DNA of 64,000 bases from NCBI GenBank assembly GCA_021401465.1, contig JADDMT010000052.1:62001-126000 (forward strand), read 5' to 3'. Positions 1 through 11,924 of this stretch are shown here, piece by piece. The notes under the pieces are model-generated. The model was not told the DNA's origin and searched no databases. It saw nothing but the letters and a program-made list of their open reading frames with translations. The position numbers and the translations under genes were made by a program. This DNA comes from Teratosphaeria epicoccoides (lineage: Eukaryota > Ascomycota > Dothideomycetes > Mycosphaerellales > Teratosphaeriaceae). Each line of letters begins with the position of its first letter. The stretch's first letter is position 1.

Positions 1-97
1 CATCAAATCTTGCGTTGGTAAGCAGGTGCAGCTGCCCAACCGCTTGACACTGGCTCGTGGTTGACCTGCCAACACCCACCATGCGAACAAGAACAAG

Positions 98-1189
98 ATG
101 GTAGTAACCGATCCCAATGGCACCACTGCCAGCGTCCTCTCACCAAGCCGTACGCCAAGTCGCCCACCGATGCAGCCGAATGTTGTCAATGTTGTCCTGG
201 GCAGCCTACACATCAAGCCATGGTTTCCGTCCTTCTACCCTGAAGACCTGGTCGGAGGGCCCAACACAGACTGGCTGTATGTTTGTCGGTGGTGTTTCAA
301 GTACACGAGCGAAATCATGAAGTACAGTATCCACTGTGTACGACTTCAGTGTATGAGCCAGCTGGCCACCGGCTAACGAGCCCAGAAAGCATGCCCGCAC
401 AGGAACGGGCCACCACCAGGCCACGTGATATATGACAAGGACGACTACATCATTCACCAAATCGACGGTGAAGAGCACAAGGTAGGTATCATGCAGCACC
501 GGTAAGTGGAGCAAGCCGCTCACGCATCTTCTTTGATCTAGCTCTACACTCAAAACCTCTCTTTACTTTCGAAGCTATGGCTCGACACCAAATCCGTCTT
601 TTTCGATGTCAGCACCTTTCTTTACTATCCCCTCATAATCCGCACCGAGGAGCACCCTTACGGACAGGTGGTTGGCTTCTTCAGCAAAGAGAAGATGAGT
701 TGGGACAACAATAACGTCGCATGTATCCTTGTGTTACCGCCTTGGCAGAGGAGAGGACTGGGGCAGGTCCTAATGGCGGCCTCTTACGAACTAGGCAAAC
801 GAGAAGGCAGGTTTGGTGGGCCGGAAAGACCGCTGAGTGACTTGGGCAGGAAGGGATACATCAGCTTCTGGTGCGGGGAGGTGTACAGGTACATTTTGTC
901 GTGTCCGGCAAGGAAGACGGTCTCGGTCAAGGATGTCAGCGAGGCGACGTACATAATGCCGGAAGATCTTGTGGCGGCATTGAAGGAGATGGATGCGCTG
1001 GAGACGAGGAAGACCCCTGGCGGGAGTGTGGTGATTCACAAAGGCAAGCTTCGAGCATGGGCTGAGAGGCAGAAGGTCAACAGGGATCCGCTTGTGATGA
1101 AAGAGGCGTTCGTTGAGGAGGAGGGGGAGGATGTCAGTGCAGAGGAAGAGGATGGAGAGGGACCGGAAGAAAGCGAGATGGACGAGTGA
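98..1189 (+). CDS. MYST-family histone acetyltransferase (Sas2-like), 5' end uncertain
   Basis: Predicted to transfer acetyl from acetyl-CoA to histone lysines in the nucleus. Exons 98-337, 386-481 and 542-1189 join in frame across introns of 48 and 60 nt; the first has a GCTAAC branch site near 371. With the ATG at 98 the protein is 327 aa. A MYST C2HC zinc finger is seen at C63, C66, H79 and C83, with C83 created by the first splice. The core follows: FFSKEK, catalytic Cys173 in the VACIL segment, the acetyl-CoA loop QRRGLGQ (181-187) and the general-base Glu207 in GGPERPLSDLG. The tail from about residue 290 is very acidic. MYST proteins usually carry more sequence before the zinc finger, so the true start may lie left of the window. 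The fold is certain; choosing Sas2 over Esa1 or Sas3 is inference. Confidence 0.85.
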
Positions 1190-1596
1190 GCTCTGAGGGT
1201 ATAATTTCTAGGCATGTCTCGAAAGCAAGTTCGCTGGCAGAGTGTGTGTCGACGGAAGCAACCACAATGCCCTTGTCGCAGCAGGCGAACCCCTCACCCT
1301 CAATGTGGGCAAAAGCTCTTGGGGCAGTTGCTCAGTCCGGTGATCTCTGTCTTCACCTGCGAATCGGCATATCAAAGATGGTTTCGACACGGCACAAAAT
1401 CAGCCAAGCCAGAGTCTCGCAGGGTCGCGAGAGCAAGCAGCGCTCGTCTACCTTGTCGCATGCTTTGTCGGTGTCGTCGCCCCTAACATAAATTCCTGGA
1501 GTGTCAACAAGCTTTCGGCAATTTCCAAGACCGCTCGTACATAACTAAGTGCTTATTACGGATATCATCTGCACAAGATCCGCGCGAGCTGTGAGG

Positions 1597-1684
1597 GGGA
1601 AGTCGGCGGCAGTTAGCAAGCTTGCTAATTGCTACCCTGCCGCTGACTTCCCTGAGTCACGTGACTAGTAGTCTTTGAAAGACC
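1597..1684. repeat. Nested inverted repeats and palindromes
   Basis: Arms 1597-1612 and 1637-1652 are complementary at 15 of 16 positions. The loop begins with the perfect 16-bp palindrome TTAGCAAGCTTGCTAA (1613-1628). Immediately downstream is the perfect 12-bp palindrome AGTCACGTGACT (1655-1666), which contains a CACGTG E-box and overlaps TGAGTCA. This is followed by the short hairpin GTCTTT-G-AAAGAC (about 1671-1683) and a CCAATCA box. It could be a regulatory array, a small foldback element, or both. Confidence 0.7.
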
Positions 1685-2261
1685 AATCAGAGGGCAAAGT
1701 CGCGGTCAGATATCCAGTAAGATAGCAAGACAAGCTTGCCAATGATTGTAGCTCCACATCTCTGTTGCAGCCCGAACCTCAGCATTTGATGAAACGGGAA
1801 TGTTACACGCTAGACACCTGTCGCTGACATTATGTCTTATTGGGCCTACCTACAACAGCGAATCTGGACTTCTTGAACGTGCTTCGGCGCCGAGCACTGG
1901 ATCATAACCTTTTCCACGTGAGACCGCCGCAAAGGTCACAACTGAAGGCTGGAAATGCGCGAGCCCACCCAACATACCTGCACCCTTGCTTCCTTGACAT
2001 GAATGCCTGAGCATGCGCACTGTCTTGTGATCCACAGAGATTGCAACGTAACGCCCTCTGCAGGACCGCTAGAACAAACAATGGCGCACGTGGTTCCACG
2101 AAAGTATTCCGACGGATATCGGTGCTTCAGCAACGCTGGCTGTCTCGAATTATGTTGGACAGACTGGGACAAGACTATATGGCTCATGCAAACTGCAGTC
2201 AAGCTTAGCGTGAGAGTAGGAGGTATATCAGCACCTCGTCCTCCCACAAATTCATCGTTCT

Positions 2262-2303
2262 ATCTGTGCATCCTACATCGTTTCATCTGTGCATCCTACA
2301 TCG
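2262..2303 (+). repeat. Direct repeat of 19 bp in the leader of the secreted protein gene
   Basis: ATCTGTGCATCCTACATCG occurs at 2262-2280 and again at 2285-2303, a 23-bp period, about 100 bp before the ATG at 2404. It may be a recent tandem duplication in the 5' untranslated region or a paired regulator site. Confidence 0.85.
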
Positions 2304-2403
2304 CCCTCCAAACAAGCACACCAGCCTTCAGGAAAAGCTGGTCACGAATGAGCACCAACAAGTCCGTCCAACAACGGATAGCTGCACCAAGCACAGTACC
2401 GCC

Positions 2404-2699
2404 ATGCACCTCCAATCTGTCGTCCTGACGTCCCTCGCGCTGCTGGCGTCCGACGTTCTCGCGGATTGTGGATGGGGCCGCGCGCGCAGAGGTTCTCCCT
2501 GCAGATGGGGACCGGACGACGTGAGTGGAGTTCAGTGTTGCTCGCCGGGAACAAACGCGTACCTGGCTTATATCCACCTCATACGATGCCTGAGTTCCAT
2601 ACCACCACAGAAGCAATTCTTGGCTGACGCAACTCATGACAGAACTGGCAATACTTCGATGGCCATTGCGAAAATGGCAACTGCGTGCGTGATTCCTAG
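2404..2699 (+). CDS. Small secreted cysteine-rich protein (effector-like), two exons
   Basis: Exon 1 is 2404-2520 (39 codons) and exon 2 is 2643-2699, joined by a 122-nt phase-0 intron with a GTGAGT donor and a CTGAC branch motif shortly before the CAG acceptor. The product is 57 aa. Residues 1-20 form a signal peptide (hydrophobic core LTSLALLA, likely cut after the VLA at 18-20). The mature peptide has about 37 residues with four cysteines, at positions 22, 33, 48 and 53, spaced 10, 14 and 4 apart, and is rich in Gly, Trp and Asp. It ends at a TAG right after exon 2. I do not recognise a family. Size, secretion signal and cysteines match fungal effector or antimicrobial peptide candidates, but no function can be assigned. 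Reading through the intron instead gives a 170-residue tail with no domain. Confidence 0.6.
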
Positions 2700-3904
2700 C
2701 ACGCCAGGGTACAGCCTACTGCAATGCACAAGGTCAAGTGGACACTCATTGGGCTGGCTGAGGTGTTGGATCGATCGTACGGATTCATGCGGCATCGGGC
2801 TTTCATTGGTCGTACGGGTTGTGTGTCATGAAGCGATTTGCTATTTTCTCCTTCATTTAGGCGGACCAATGTCCACCTTTGCCAAATACTACTTGGACAG
2901 GCGGGCTTTATAATAGTCGACAAATGCCATGGCATGTGTGAGCAGAATTGACGTGCATGGTTACTTTCTTTCCGGCTCAATTTGGACTCTGTCCCTGGCT
3001 CGTGCTATTTCCGAGCTACAGCGAGGGCGTGACATCTTGAGATCGACTCCGGTTTCCCATCGTGCTGATCCGGATCATGCGGCGAGAGCATAGTAAGAGT
3101 ATGAGATATGCCCCTGTTTCAAACTGGTAATAGTGGGTATGAGCAAACCATGTATGACTTCCTTCTTTGAAACACTCATGACTATGTGCCTGGCTCGTCT
3201 TGAATCCCACGCCTGACTCCAAATTCGTATTGGCGAGCGACGGCATCGTAAGTTTAAACCAGCACTCAATCTTGTTGCAGCGAATTCAAGATCTCGTGTT
3301 CTGACGCGTGCGGACATCAGCAGGCTACGTGCATGTAAATGTAACGATGACGGCAAAGGTACGGTATACGGAGTCTCGTCCATGGCAAGCTCTGGCGCTT
3401 GACACTGGAACAGGTTGCTGTGCTCTCAACTTCCAGAAGTAGATGACATATGCAGTATAGGGTCGAATAGGTACATGTATTCTGGTGATGTGAATTGACA
3501 TACCAGCTCAGCCTCGCCGTGATCGGCGTGCATCTCCGGATGGAATTTATCCCGCCTCTTTGGCGCAAGTGAGGGAGTGCTATACCGCGTCAACTTGCAC
3601 TTAGCGATGTTCTCCCATCACCATTTCCCCTAAGCACAGGTTCTCGCGTTATCTTGGGTCCTAACAAGAATTCGCAACGTAAGTTAATGAGGCAATGGTA
3701 GACTTGGATATCGCCGTGAACTCAACATTTCTTCATTCTACAAGTGTCCCTTTGTCTCCTTAGCCCAGACGTCGTATAGGAAAAACAGGTAGTCAGCAGT
3801 TTCACTGAGAGTCAAGAACAGTGCTACGACAGTACAGTCGGTGTTCGGAAAGCTGGTCAAGGGCCACTGCTGACTGACAAAGCACTAGCAAGAGAACAGC
3901 AAAG
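2700..3904. other. Intergenic, no gene seen
   Basis: Only short ORFs without signal peptides or recognisable motifs. The last 130 bases are the promoter and leader of the arginase gene. Confidence 0.5.
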
Positions 3905-4930
3905 ATGGACGCACCTACAATTCAGCCCAAGTTTCTCGAGAACCGCGATGACCTTGGCCTGGTGGCTGTGGGCTTCTCCGGCGGCCAGGTACGTGGCGGT
4001 CTGTCGAAAGCACTGATATGACAGAGCTGACAGCATAGACAGTGCAAGCAAGGCGTTGACGCGGCTCCCGTGGCTCTGATAGAGTCAGGCCTAGTCGACC
4101 AGCTCAAGGACGATCTCCGGTACAAGATTCACTACGACGGCCAGGTGCACCAATACAACGAGCTCATGCCGAAAGAAGACGCAGATCACCGCAACATGAA
4201 GAAGCCAAGAGCAGTCAGCGCGGTCACAGAACAGTTGAGCAAGCAGGTGTATGGACACGCGAAAGATGGTCGCTTCGTGTTGACACTTGGCGGCGACCAC
4301 TCAATCGCTATTGGCACAATTTCAGGCACGGCGCGGGCTATACGCGAGAGGCTGGGGCGTGAGATTGCTGTCATCTGGGTAGACGCGCACGCGGACATCA
4401 ACACTCCCGAGACTAGCGACAGCGGTAACATCCACGGCATGCCTGTTGCGTTCTTGACTGGTCTCGCTTCCGACAAGCCGGATGCGCCTTTCGGCTGGAT
4501 CAAGGACGACCAGAAGCTCAGTGTCAAGAAGCTGGTGTACATAGGCCTACGGGATGTGGACCGCGGCGAGAAGAAGATTTTGCGCGAGAACGGTATCAAG
4601 GCCTTCTCGATGCACGACGTCGATCGCCACGGTATTGGAAAGGTCATGGATATGGCTCTGGGCTGGATCGGTCGTGACACGCCTATTCACTTGTCGTTTG
4701 ACATCGACGCATTGGACCCGATGTGGGCTCCGAGCACAGGAACTGCTGTTCGAGGCGGTCTGACTCTGCGTGAGGGCGACTTCATCGCTGAGTGCGTGCA
4801 CGAGACTGGCAGTCTGGTGGCGTTGGATCTGGTAGAGGTCAACCCAAGTCTAGAGGAGAAAGGTGCAGCAGATACTGTCCGTGCTGGTGTGTCGATAGTG
4901 CGGTGCGCATTGGGTGATACATTGCTATGA
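3905..4930 (+). CDS. CAR1: Arginase
   Basis: Hydrolyses L-arginine to ornithine and urea in the cytosol, the entry to arginine catabolism. Exons 3905-3988 and 4043-4930 are joined by a 54-nt phase-0 intron (GTACGT donor, GACAG acceptor) and encode 323 aa, the usual length. All six binuclear-manganese ligands of the family are visible: His114 in GGDHS, Asp142, His144 and Asp146 in DAHADIN, and Asp248 and Asp250 in SFDIDALDP. The C-terminal ALDLVEVNP is also typical. The start was chosen because the N-terminal KFLENRDDLGLVAVGFSGGQ lines up with the family beta-strand 1 region. In Aspergillus arginase transcripts are controlled by arginine and alternative splicing is reported; whether the intron here takes part is unknown. 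Confidence 0.96.
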
Positions 4931-5759
4931 GCGTCCGATGGTGTGCTACGAGATTGGGAGCTTTTGGCTTTTCGCAAGGCGGAAAGACCTGCGCTTGAAT
5001 TGAGCAAGGTCGTCATATAGACACACAGATAGCTAGATCATTTATACTGCAAGCGTGCAATGCATTGTTAGTTCCAGTCCCCACGATTTGGTAGCATCAA
5101 AAGTATGCTTTGCATTCAGTCCTGTCACCTGCGTGAACCAGTTCAGGAACCCGTCTCGCTCCTTGCAATCACGCCAAAGAGGCGCATATACTTTCCTCAC
5201 GTCAAGGAATCCCTGCGCAGAGGCGATGTCATGTGTGAGAGCTCAGTAATAGCGACCCTCTGCGTAACAAGTTCCTGACTTCATGTGCCGCACGCATCAA
5301 GCTTACGTCGTTTGCGGACTCGTATGCACTGCTTCAGACTCAATGTCAAAGTTGCTCGCTGACTCCTGGAGCCTCAAGCATCCTTGAATTTGTATCGACT
5401 GCCGCTAAAATAAGACCACGCTTTCCAACTTGTTGCGTTGATGTGAGAATTATTGAAATCGCCTTCACTCCTGTCGTGTCCTCAGTTCAGAATGCCGGTG
5501 ATGAAGCAGCCGAGACCATCCTCCTGTCTTGCTAGAATCAACATTGTCTTGGTTCCTGAACCCTGTATCATTGCTTAGCTGAGACAGAGATGGTCCACGT
5601 CTACGCCGGCGGGCAAAGAAATAGAAGGCCTTGGCCCAGGCCTCCCTGAGCTCAGGGAGGAGGGCGTGGATAATGGGTGATCTGAAGGTGGCGAGTGTGT
5701 CCTTTTGCCGTTTTGCGCGATTGCAATGGGGAGAAATCTGTTGCGTCCATTCTGGTCTT
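4931..5759. other. Intergenic, no gene seen
   Basis: Convergent 3' region between arginase and the alpha/beta hydrolase. No ORF with a recognisable motif. Confidence 0.5.
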
Positions 5760-6719
5760 TTATGTATGTTCTGCGCTTGCGTGGCCGAGCAGTTGTCCCA
5801 CTATGCTATCTGCGCAGTTGGCGAGCAGACTCAAGTGCGCCTCTCCATCCATCACATGCAGCTGGCAGCTTGTGATGTCTGTGGATGCTTCAACTGCAAG
5901 TCTATACGGGATGTTCTCGTCCTCAGAACCATGCCATACATCCAGACGTGTGCCGTCGATTTCTCCAAGAGCCATGTGCCAATCGCCATTCAGCAAGCCT
6001 GCTTCCGTCGCCCAGCCATGACAGCCGTCCTTGAATGCCTCCCTCGTCGATTCGACAAAGCCATACCGCACCTCGGGCTTCTGAAGGCATTTCGCTTCCT
6101 TTGGATGCCGCGATCCAACATCCTGAACGAAACGAGCCTCGAAGTTTGCTGCTTTCGGCTTGTTACGTGCAGAACGCCCGACGGCCAGGTCCAGCAAGTA
6201 AGGTAAGGCGCTGGACACGACAGGCGTCACAGCTGCCCAATGTATGATGCGAGTGATGACGAGAGTCTCGCCCTTTTCCAATCGACCTGGCCACATGCCA
6301 GAGACGATTGCAGTGCGAAGGAGTCGAGGACTGGGGATCGATGCCAGACAAGCCAATGCAAAAGGTCCTCCACCGGAGAATGCGATGATGTAAAATTGTT
6401 CGACACCGAGATGATCCGCAACTGCGAGCACGTCCTTCGGCCAACCGAGGATCGTGCGGTTGGGTTGTAGGGTTGAACCTGCATAGCCGGGGCGTGATAA
6501 GCTGATCAGACGCGTGTGACGTGTGAAGACTTGCGATCTAATGACAGAGCCTTCGGGATGCGACCCCGGTGAGCCGTGGAAGAAGAATATGGCTGATCTC
6601 GGAGTGGGTACATCTGGCGGCGCGAAAATCTCGTACTCTATGCGTCGTCCACCTGGGAGCGTGAGTGTGGTCGGGGAGTCCTCACGGACCATTTTCTGAA
6701 GTGGATTTTGAAATCGCAC
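5760..6719 (-). CDS. Alpha/beta hydrolase family protein
   Basis: Intronless, 319 aa. The alpha/beta-hydrolase core is clear: oxyanion-hole segment FFFHGSPGS (46-53), nucleophile elbow AFSGGG with Ser115, acid Asp267 in HGSEDENIP and catalytic His295 in DGEAHLSL. A helical cap lies around residues 150-250. No signal peptide is seen, so it is probably cytosolic. This group includes proline iminopeptidase-like and epoxide hydrolase-like enzymes; the substrate cannot be told from sequence. A second possible start is Met10. It faces arginase tail to tail. Confidence 0.85.
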   Translation of the reverse strand: MRFQNPLQKMVREDSPTTLTLPGGRRIEYEIFAPPDVPTPRSAIFFFHGSPGSHPEGSVIRSQVFTRHTRLISLSRPGYAGSTLQPNRTILGWPKDVLAVADHLGVEQFYIIAFSGGGPFALACLASIPSPRLLRTAIVSGMWPGRLEKGETLVITRIIHWAAVTPVVSSALPYLLDLAVGRSARNKPKAANFEARFVQDVGSRHPKEAKCLQKPEVRYGFVESTREAFKDGCHGWATEAGLLNGDWHMALGEIDGTRLDVWHGSEDENIPYRLAVEASTDITSCQLHVMDGEAHLSLLANCADSIVGQLLGHASAEHT

Positions 6720-9459
6720 AGCTGCATGCGATATATGTCAAGACGCCGCCTAGCTATGCTCAGATGCTGCAAGCTTCCGACGATTTCGCGAGATTGACGC
6801 ACAGTCGCAAGGTGATGGTGAAGGCAGCAGGTTGCGTGTGGTTGTGTAGATGCCTAGGTAGTGAATTGATAGAACATTGATAAGAAGGGAAAGAGGTGTG
6901 AATAGCAGAGCAAATGGTAGCTGGACTCTGTCTACTTGGTCGTCTGATAAACTCAAAGCACCACTGAATCTCATCTTTCAGCAATATGTCAGATCGACCG
7001 CGGCCGGTGACAGCTATACAAGTCGGCTTCACTGAGAGCATCCCGGAACGCTTTTCGATGTCATGGCCTCCTCGCTTACAGACATCGCATTCCACAGTGT
7101 TGCCCTGTGCTTGCTTCTACCATGGTTTTCGTCGTATCAGCCATTCCATTTGCAGCGTCCCAAGTCAGTCACTGAGTATCAACACATTGTCCATCCGATT
7201 GCTCAAATCACTTGACGCCCGGTTCAGCACATGTTGTAGCCTCATGCATTCGCAACGTCACTCAAGCCGTCGACCGGTCATTGTGAAGGTCCTTGCTACA
7301 TCATTCCCAGTCGGCCTCTTCTTCGATGAGGGACTCTCGCACTTTCCGGCTGCACCTCCATTCTGACCAAGGACAGCCTTATACCAGGTCAAGTCGATCC
7401 ATCTCAGTGTCCATCTGGGTTGATCGGAATCTTCTCTGAGCAGTCCAATAGATCCATAAAAAACTTTCGTTCGTGCAAGCTGGCAACAATGCGGTATACT
7501 CTAACCACGCAAGCAGTGGACGTGCACCTCCATGCAAGCCTTTCTGAAGTTCGCACAGCCTTCAAGACAGAGCTCGCAACACCTCGAGTCGCGCCAAGGC
7601 ATGTGCATCCCGGCGGCAGCAGCATCAGCGACCGTGGCCTATCGAGTCAAAATATCTGCTCTGTCGACAACAGCCGGCGTCGTCCTGTCGCCTGCCGAGT
7701 GGAGAGGTCCGCAAATGAGATGGCATCATTTTAGCTCTGCGATATCTCGGATGCATGATCCCGCAAGGGCCCTGCGCATACATCTTGGCGACCGGGGGAC
7801 GCCGACGCCATGAGGTTGATGATCGCTTTATTGCCTGACAAGTCTACCAGCCGGCGTGTAAAGAATTAAATCAGGTACGTCGATCATGATGAAAAGACAG
7901 AATATATCAAATCCAAGTATCGTACGACGCGGCAGCATTGGGGGGGGGCATAGGAGACTAGGACGTTGAGGGCGGGTGTCAGGTAGATTGGTTAATAGCA
8001 TCAGTTCTGGGCTGTGGTACGGTCGTCATGGAGAGATGAGCCTGCGCACCTCCTGCCATTTGCCGTCTGTAATAATAACGCATCAGCCCCTCTAAGGAAG
8101 CACCACATTCCTCGCTCTATCGTCAGATACTTGCCTGGCTACTATGCAACATCCTTTCTCTCCGTCTCGGACATAGCTCCTGAGGTCAATGCGCGATACT
8201 GGTTAGGCGTGACGCCCACATTATTTCCCCTCGTCCACGGTCCACCAGCGGGGCATGGCATGGCGCAATGCTTCGTTCGTCTATCGACTCTCGAGCATGC
8301 CGTGCAGGTCTGAACCTGGTGACACCGCGGCAACCACAAGACCAACAATGACACAGTTCGCAGGCGAACAGCTACTTCTGGTCCTGTGCCTGTGATGCAT
8401 GAGCAGAGTGAGATGTACGTACGTACGGTACATGCAGATTCCGGAACCCTGGATGGGTTCAAAGGACTGTGCACTGACAGTCAATATTGGATCCTTCATC
8501 CTTCAGCTTGCGACTTCGCTGGCATGCACCCCGGGCAACGCCAGCAGTGCTGCGCGATAAGGACCGGCAAGCTCCATCTCAGCGCATGCACTGAGGCGTT
8601 ATGATCCGCATGAGCGGTGGCGTGGGTGGTTCATCTCAACCCTACGGATTACACACGACCATGGGCCATTGATTGACGCTAGTGCGAGCCTAACTCATGT
8701 TCGCCAGGCACCGCTGCGCTTCTCCACCACCCACTCACAAGCTTGTTTGGCGTGTCTCTGGCGCATTTTCACTGCCGTTCGTGTGCGTGTGTCGAGGTCT
8801 CCCCGTCCGCAGCTCGGGGCACCCTTCAGTCACACACTCAGACCCCATCTCATTGAGACAACTGGCCGCGGTTGCCATTTCGGCAGCAATCATCGCCACC
8901 AGCCCGAGGAAGCCGCTATCGGCAAGCGCCGTGTACGACTCGGACGTGCCTCCTTACATCCCACCGTCCCCATTGACCGTCGCCTGCAATCACCCAGCTT
9001 GTGGCGTGCGACCTGCCAGTGCCGCTGCCCGGCTCTCTGGGAACCTGGAATGCGCCATCGACCAAGCTCTTTGAAGCAGAGACCCGCCCGGCGACACGGC
9101 CCTCATAGGACAGCTGCAGCCTTGTTTCAGTAGCGCATTGCTGAGCGCATTCGAAACATAGCCGAGTGCGCGTTGAGACGAACACCGGCAGGTTGGCGCG
9201 AACCTTCGTTGCTCGAGTGCCGCCTTCGCTGGACGAAGAGATTCACCCGCGCACCAATCCGACCGCACTGCGCGACCATCAGCAGGAACGAGCGAACAGC
9301 GGCGAGGCATCCTGAGACAAAGGCCCTCCCTCGTCGCGGACTTCTTTGTCCCACGTCACATACCGAGAGATTGCGCTCGCACGCAACCACACTCCCACGC
9401 CGAGCGATACGGCGACGACGCCAACCAGTATATCTAATCCACCGCAGCAGGAGCGCAAA
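6720..9459. other. Long intergenic region, no gene supported
   Basis: Upstream of the hydrolase on one side and of the RasGAP gene on the other. ORFs of up to 154 codons occur near 8669-9133, but they overlap in several frames and show no domain. The 8700-9459 part is pyrimidine-rich and is best read as RasGAP promoter and leader. A run of nine G lies near 7940. Confidence 0.45.
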
Positions 9460-11924
9460 ATGGCCGTCTCTCTGCTGCACCAGCCGTCGCGGACCTCGAA
9501 CTCTTCGACTGGCTCCGCCTACGTGCCGGTCTCGAGACAGAACACAATGAGCTCTCATGAGGGTTCGCGCTCGATGCGCGCGTCGAAGCGTTATTCGGTG
9601 ACGGCGCTGTACCTGTCGATGAACGCTAACCAGCGAGACTTGGAGATCGAGGACGACCTAGCAAGAGGTAGGCACAACTACGGATGAAGAGGCGACTGCG
9701 TTGAGAGCTAACGGCCGGACAGCACAAAAGGCGCTCCGAGACTTGAAGAGTCAGATATCATCGCAATCCAAGAAGAATTTCGTGTTGGAGAAGGACGTGC
9801 GCTACCTCGATTCTCGGATAGCATTGCTTGTGCAAAATCGAATGGCTCTTGAAGAGGTACGCGGACGAGCAAACAGTCTGGAGAGCAATGTTGACTGGCC
9901 ATGATGTTGACGATTCGCAGCGAGATGAGATGGCAAGCCGCTTAGACGAAGCTGAAGTCGTCACGGAAGGCAGTTTCCCAAACGACGACAAGACTCATAA
10001 ATACGGCAACCTCTTCTTCCTACTGCAGAGTGAGCCGCGACATATTGCACACCTCTGCCGGCTCGTGACCATGGCAGAGATCGATCAGCTGCTTCAAACG
10101 GTCATGTTTACTATCTACGGGAACCAGTACGAAAGTCGGGAGGAGCATCTGCTGCTGACCATGTTCCAATCTGTGTTGACATACCAATTTGACAATACAC
10201 CCGACTACTCATCGCTACTGCGGGCCAACACACCAGTGTCGAGGATGATGACTACCTACACCAGGAGAGGGCCTGGCCAGAGCTATCTCAAGAGTGTGCT
10301 CGCAGACCGGATCAACTCTTTGATTGAGATTACGGATCTCGATCTGGAGATCAACCCGTTGAAAGTATACGAGACAATGCTGGAGAAAATCGAGGCAGGT
10401 GGCGAACCACTACCGCCAGGTTTGCAGAAAGGTATCACGGCAGAACAAGCAGCAGCGAATGAGAACGTACAAAGGATCATCGCACCGCGAATAGATATGC
10501 TAATCGAGATCGCCAATTCGTTCCTGGACACGATCATCGACGGACTAGAAGAAACACCATATGGTATTCGATGGATCTGCAAGCAAATCCGAAGTTTGAC
10601 CAGACGAAAATACCCTGACGCCCAGGAGCAGACAATATGTACGCTGATAGGAGGCTTCTTTTTTCTGCGTTTCATCAATCCGGCCATCGTCACGCCGCGG
10701 TCATACATGCTTATTGAGCGAACACCGGCAGAGAATCCGAAGCGAACACTCACATACGTGGCAAAGATGTTGCAGAACCTGGCCAACAAGCCCAGCTACG
10801 CCAAAGAGCCGTATATGGTCAAGCTGCAGCCATTCATTCACCAGAACAAAGAGCGCATTAACAAGTTCATGCTCGACCTCTGCGAAGTCCAGGACTTTTA
10901 TGAGACCCTTGAAATGGACAACTATGTGGCGCTCTCGAAGAAAGATCTCGAGCTTTCGATCACACTCAATGAGGTCTATGCAACACACGCGCTGCTGGAA
11001 AAGCACGGCGACCAACTGGTCAAGGACGAAAGCTCTCATCTAAGCCAGCTGCTGGCAGAGCTTGGACTAGCACCTGCACAACTACCAAGGAAAGAGAACC
11101 GAATGATTAACTTGCCTCTGTACAGCAAATGGGAGGCCCCTCTGGATGACCTGACTGCCGCTCTCGACATCACGCAGGAGGAGGTTTTTTTTATGGAGGC
11201 CAAGTCAACTTTCGTGATGATCATGCGATCATTGCCATCCAACACTGCGGTGACCAGGCGGCCGCTTCGGCTCGATAGGCTTGCGGACGCAGCTGCTACG
11301 ACCAAAAACGATTCCGTGATGGTACGCAAAGGCTTGCGAGCAATGGAGCTTCTGAACCAATTACAAGAGCTCGGCATTATTGACAAGGAGGACAACTATG
11401 CTCTGCTAAGAGATGAAGTTGAGCAAGAACTAGTCCACCTCGGCTCACTCAAAGAGAAGGTGCTAGCCGAGTCTCAGAAGCTCGAAGAGGTCTTCAGAAC
11501 CATTCGCGACCACAACACGTACCTTGTCGGACAGCTGGAGGCGTATAAGAGCTATCTTCACAACGTTCGTGGGCAGTCGGAGGGTAGCAGCAAGCGTGGC
11601 CAAAGCTCGAAAGTTCTAGGACCCTACAAGTTCATGCATCAAGAGCTTGAAAAGCAGGGCGTCATACAGAAGTCAAACGTGCCGGAAAACAGACGGCAGA
11701 ACATCTACTTCAACATTACCAGTCCAAGTCCGGGAACATTCGTCATCAGCCTACATTACAAAGGTCGGAACCGAGGTTTGCTGGAGCTGGACTTGAAGCT
11801 GGATGACCTGTTGGAGATGCAAAGGGAGCAACAAGAAGATCTAGATTTGGAATACGTCCAATTCAACGTCACCAAAGTCCTTTCGCTGCTGAATAAGCGA
11901 TTTGCGCGCAAGCGCGGCTGGTAA
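9460..11924 (+). CDS. gapA: Ras GTPase-activating protein, Gap1/GapA type
   Basis: Stimulates GTP hydrolysis by Ras and so damps Ras signalling at the cell cortex. Exons 9460-9667, 9723-9856 and 9921-11924 give 781 aa, close to S. pombe Gap1 and Aspergillus GapA. A basic Ser-rich N-terminus and a coiled-coil stretch (about 55-125) come first. The RasGAP domain follows, with the likely arginine finger Arg215 in LLRANTPVSRMM and the family signature FLRFINPAIVTP at 362-373. The RasGAP C-terminal domain shared with IQGAP covers about 560-760. Both introns carry good GT-AG signals; the first has GCTAAC. An in-frame upstream start at 9346 would add 38 residues; the ATG at 9460 has the better context. 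The Gap1/GapA assignment rests on family knowledge. Confidence 0.93.

Larger units (their letters stand above)
1190..2403. other. Intergenic with palindrome cluster and promoter of the next gene
   Basis: I find no convincing gene on either strand. The stretch holds a dense palindrome group at 1597-1684 (listed separately), a TATA-like GGTATATC near 2222 and a duplicated 19-mer at 2262-2303 just before the next gene. Confidence 0.5.

Noticed and set aside
2643..2913. Read-through extension of the secreted peptide ORF to 2913
   Set aside because: Uses the intron as coding sequence and yields a composition with no signal of selection; the spliced model stops cleanly at 2697-2699.
3989..4042. 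Arginine-sensing riboswitch in the arginase intron
   Set aside because: The intron is only 54 nt, ordinary in signals, and I see no supporting structure.
8669..9133. ORF of 154 codons before the RasGAP gene
   Set aside because: Overlaps similar-sized ORFs in other frames, no motif, pyrimidine-rich; better explained as promoter and leader.
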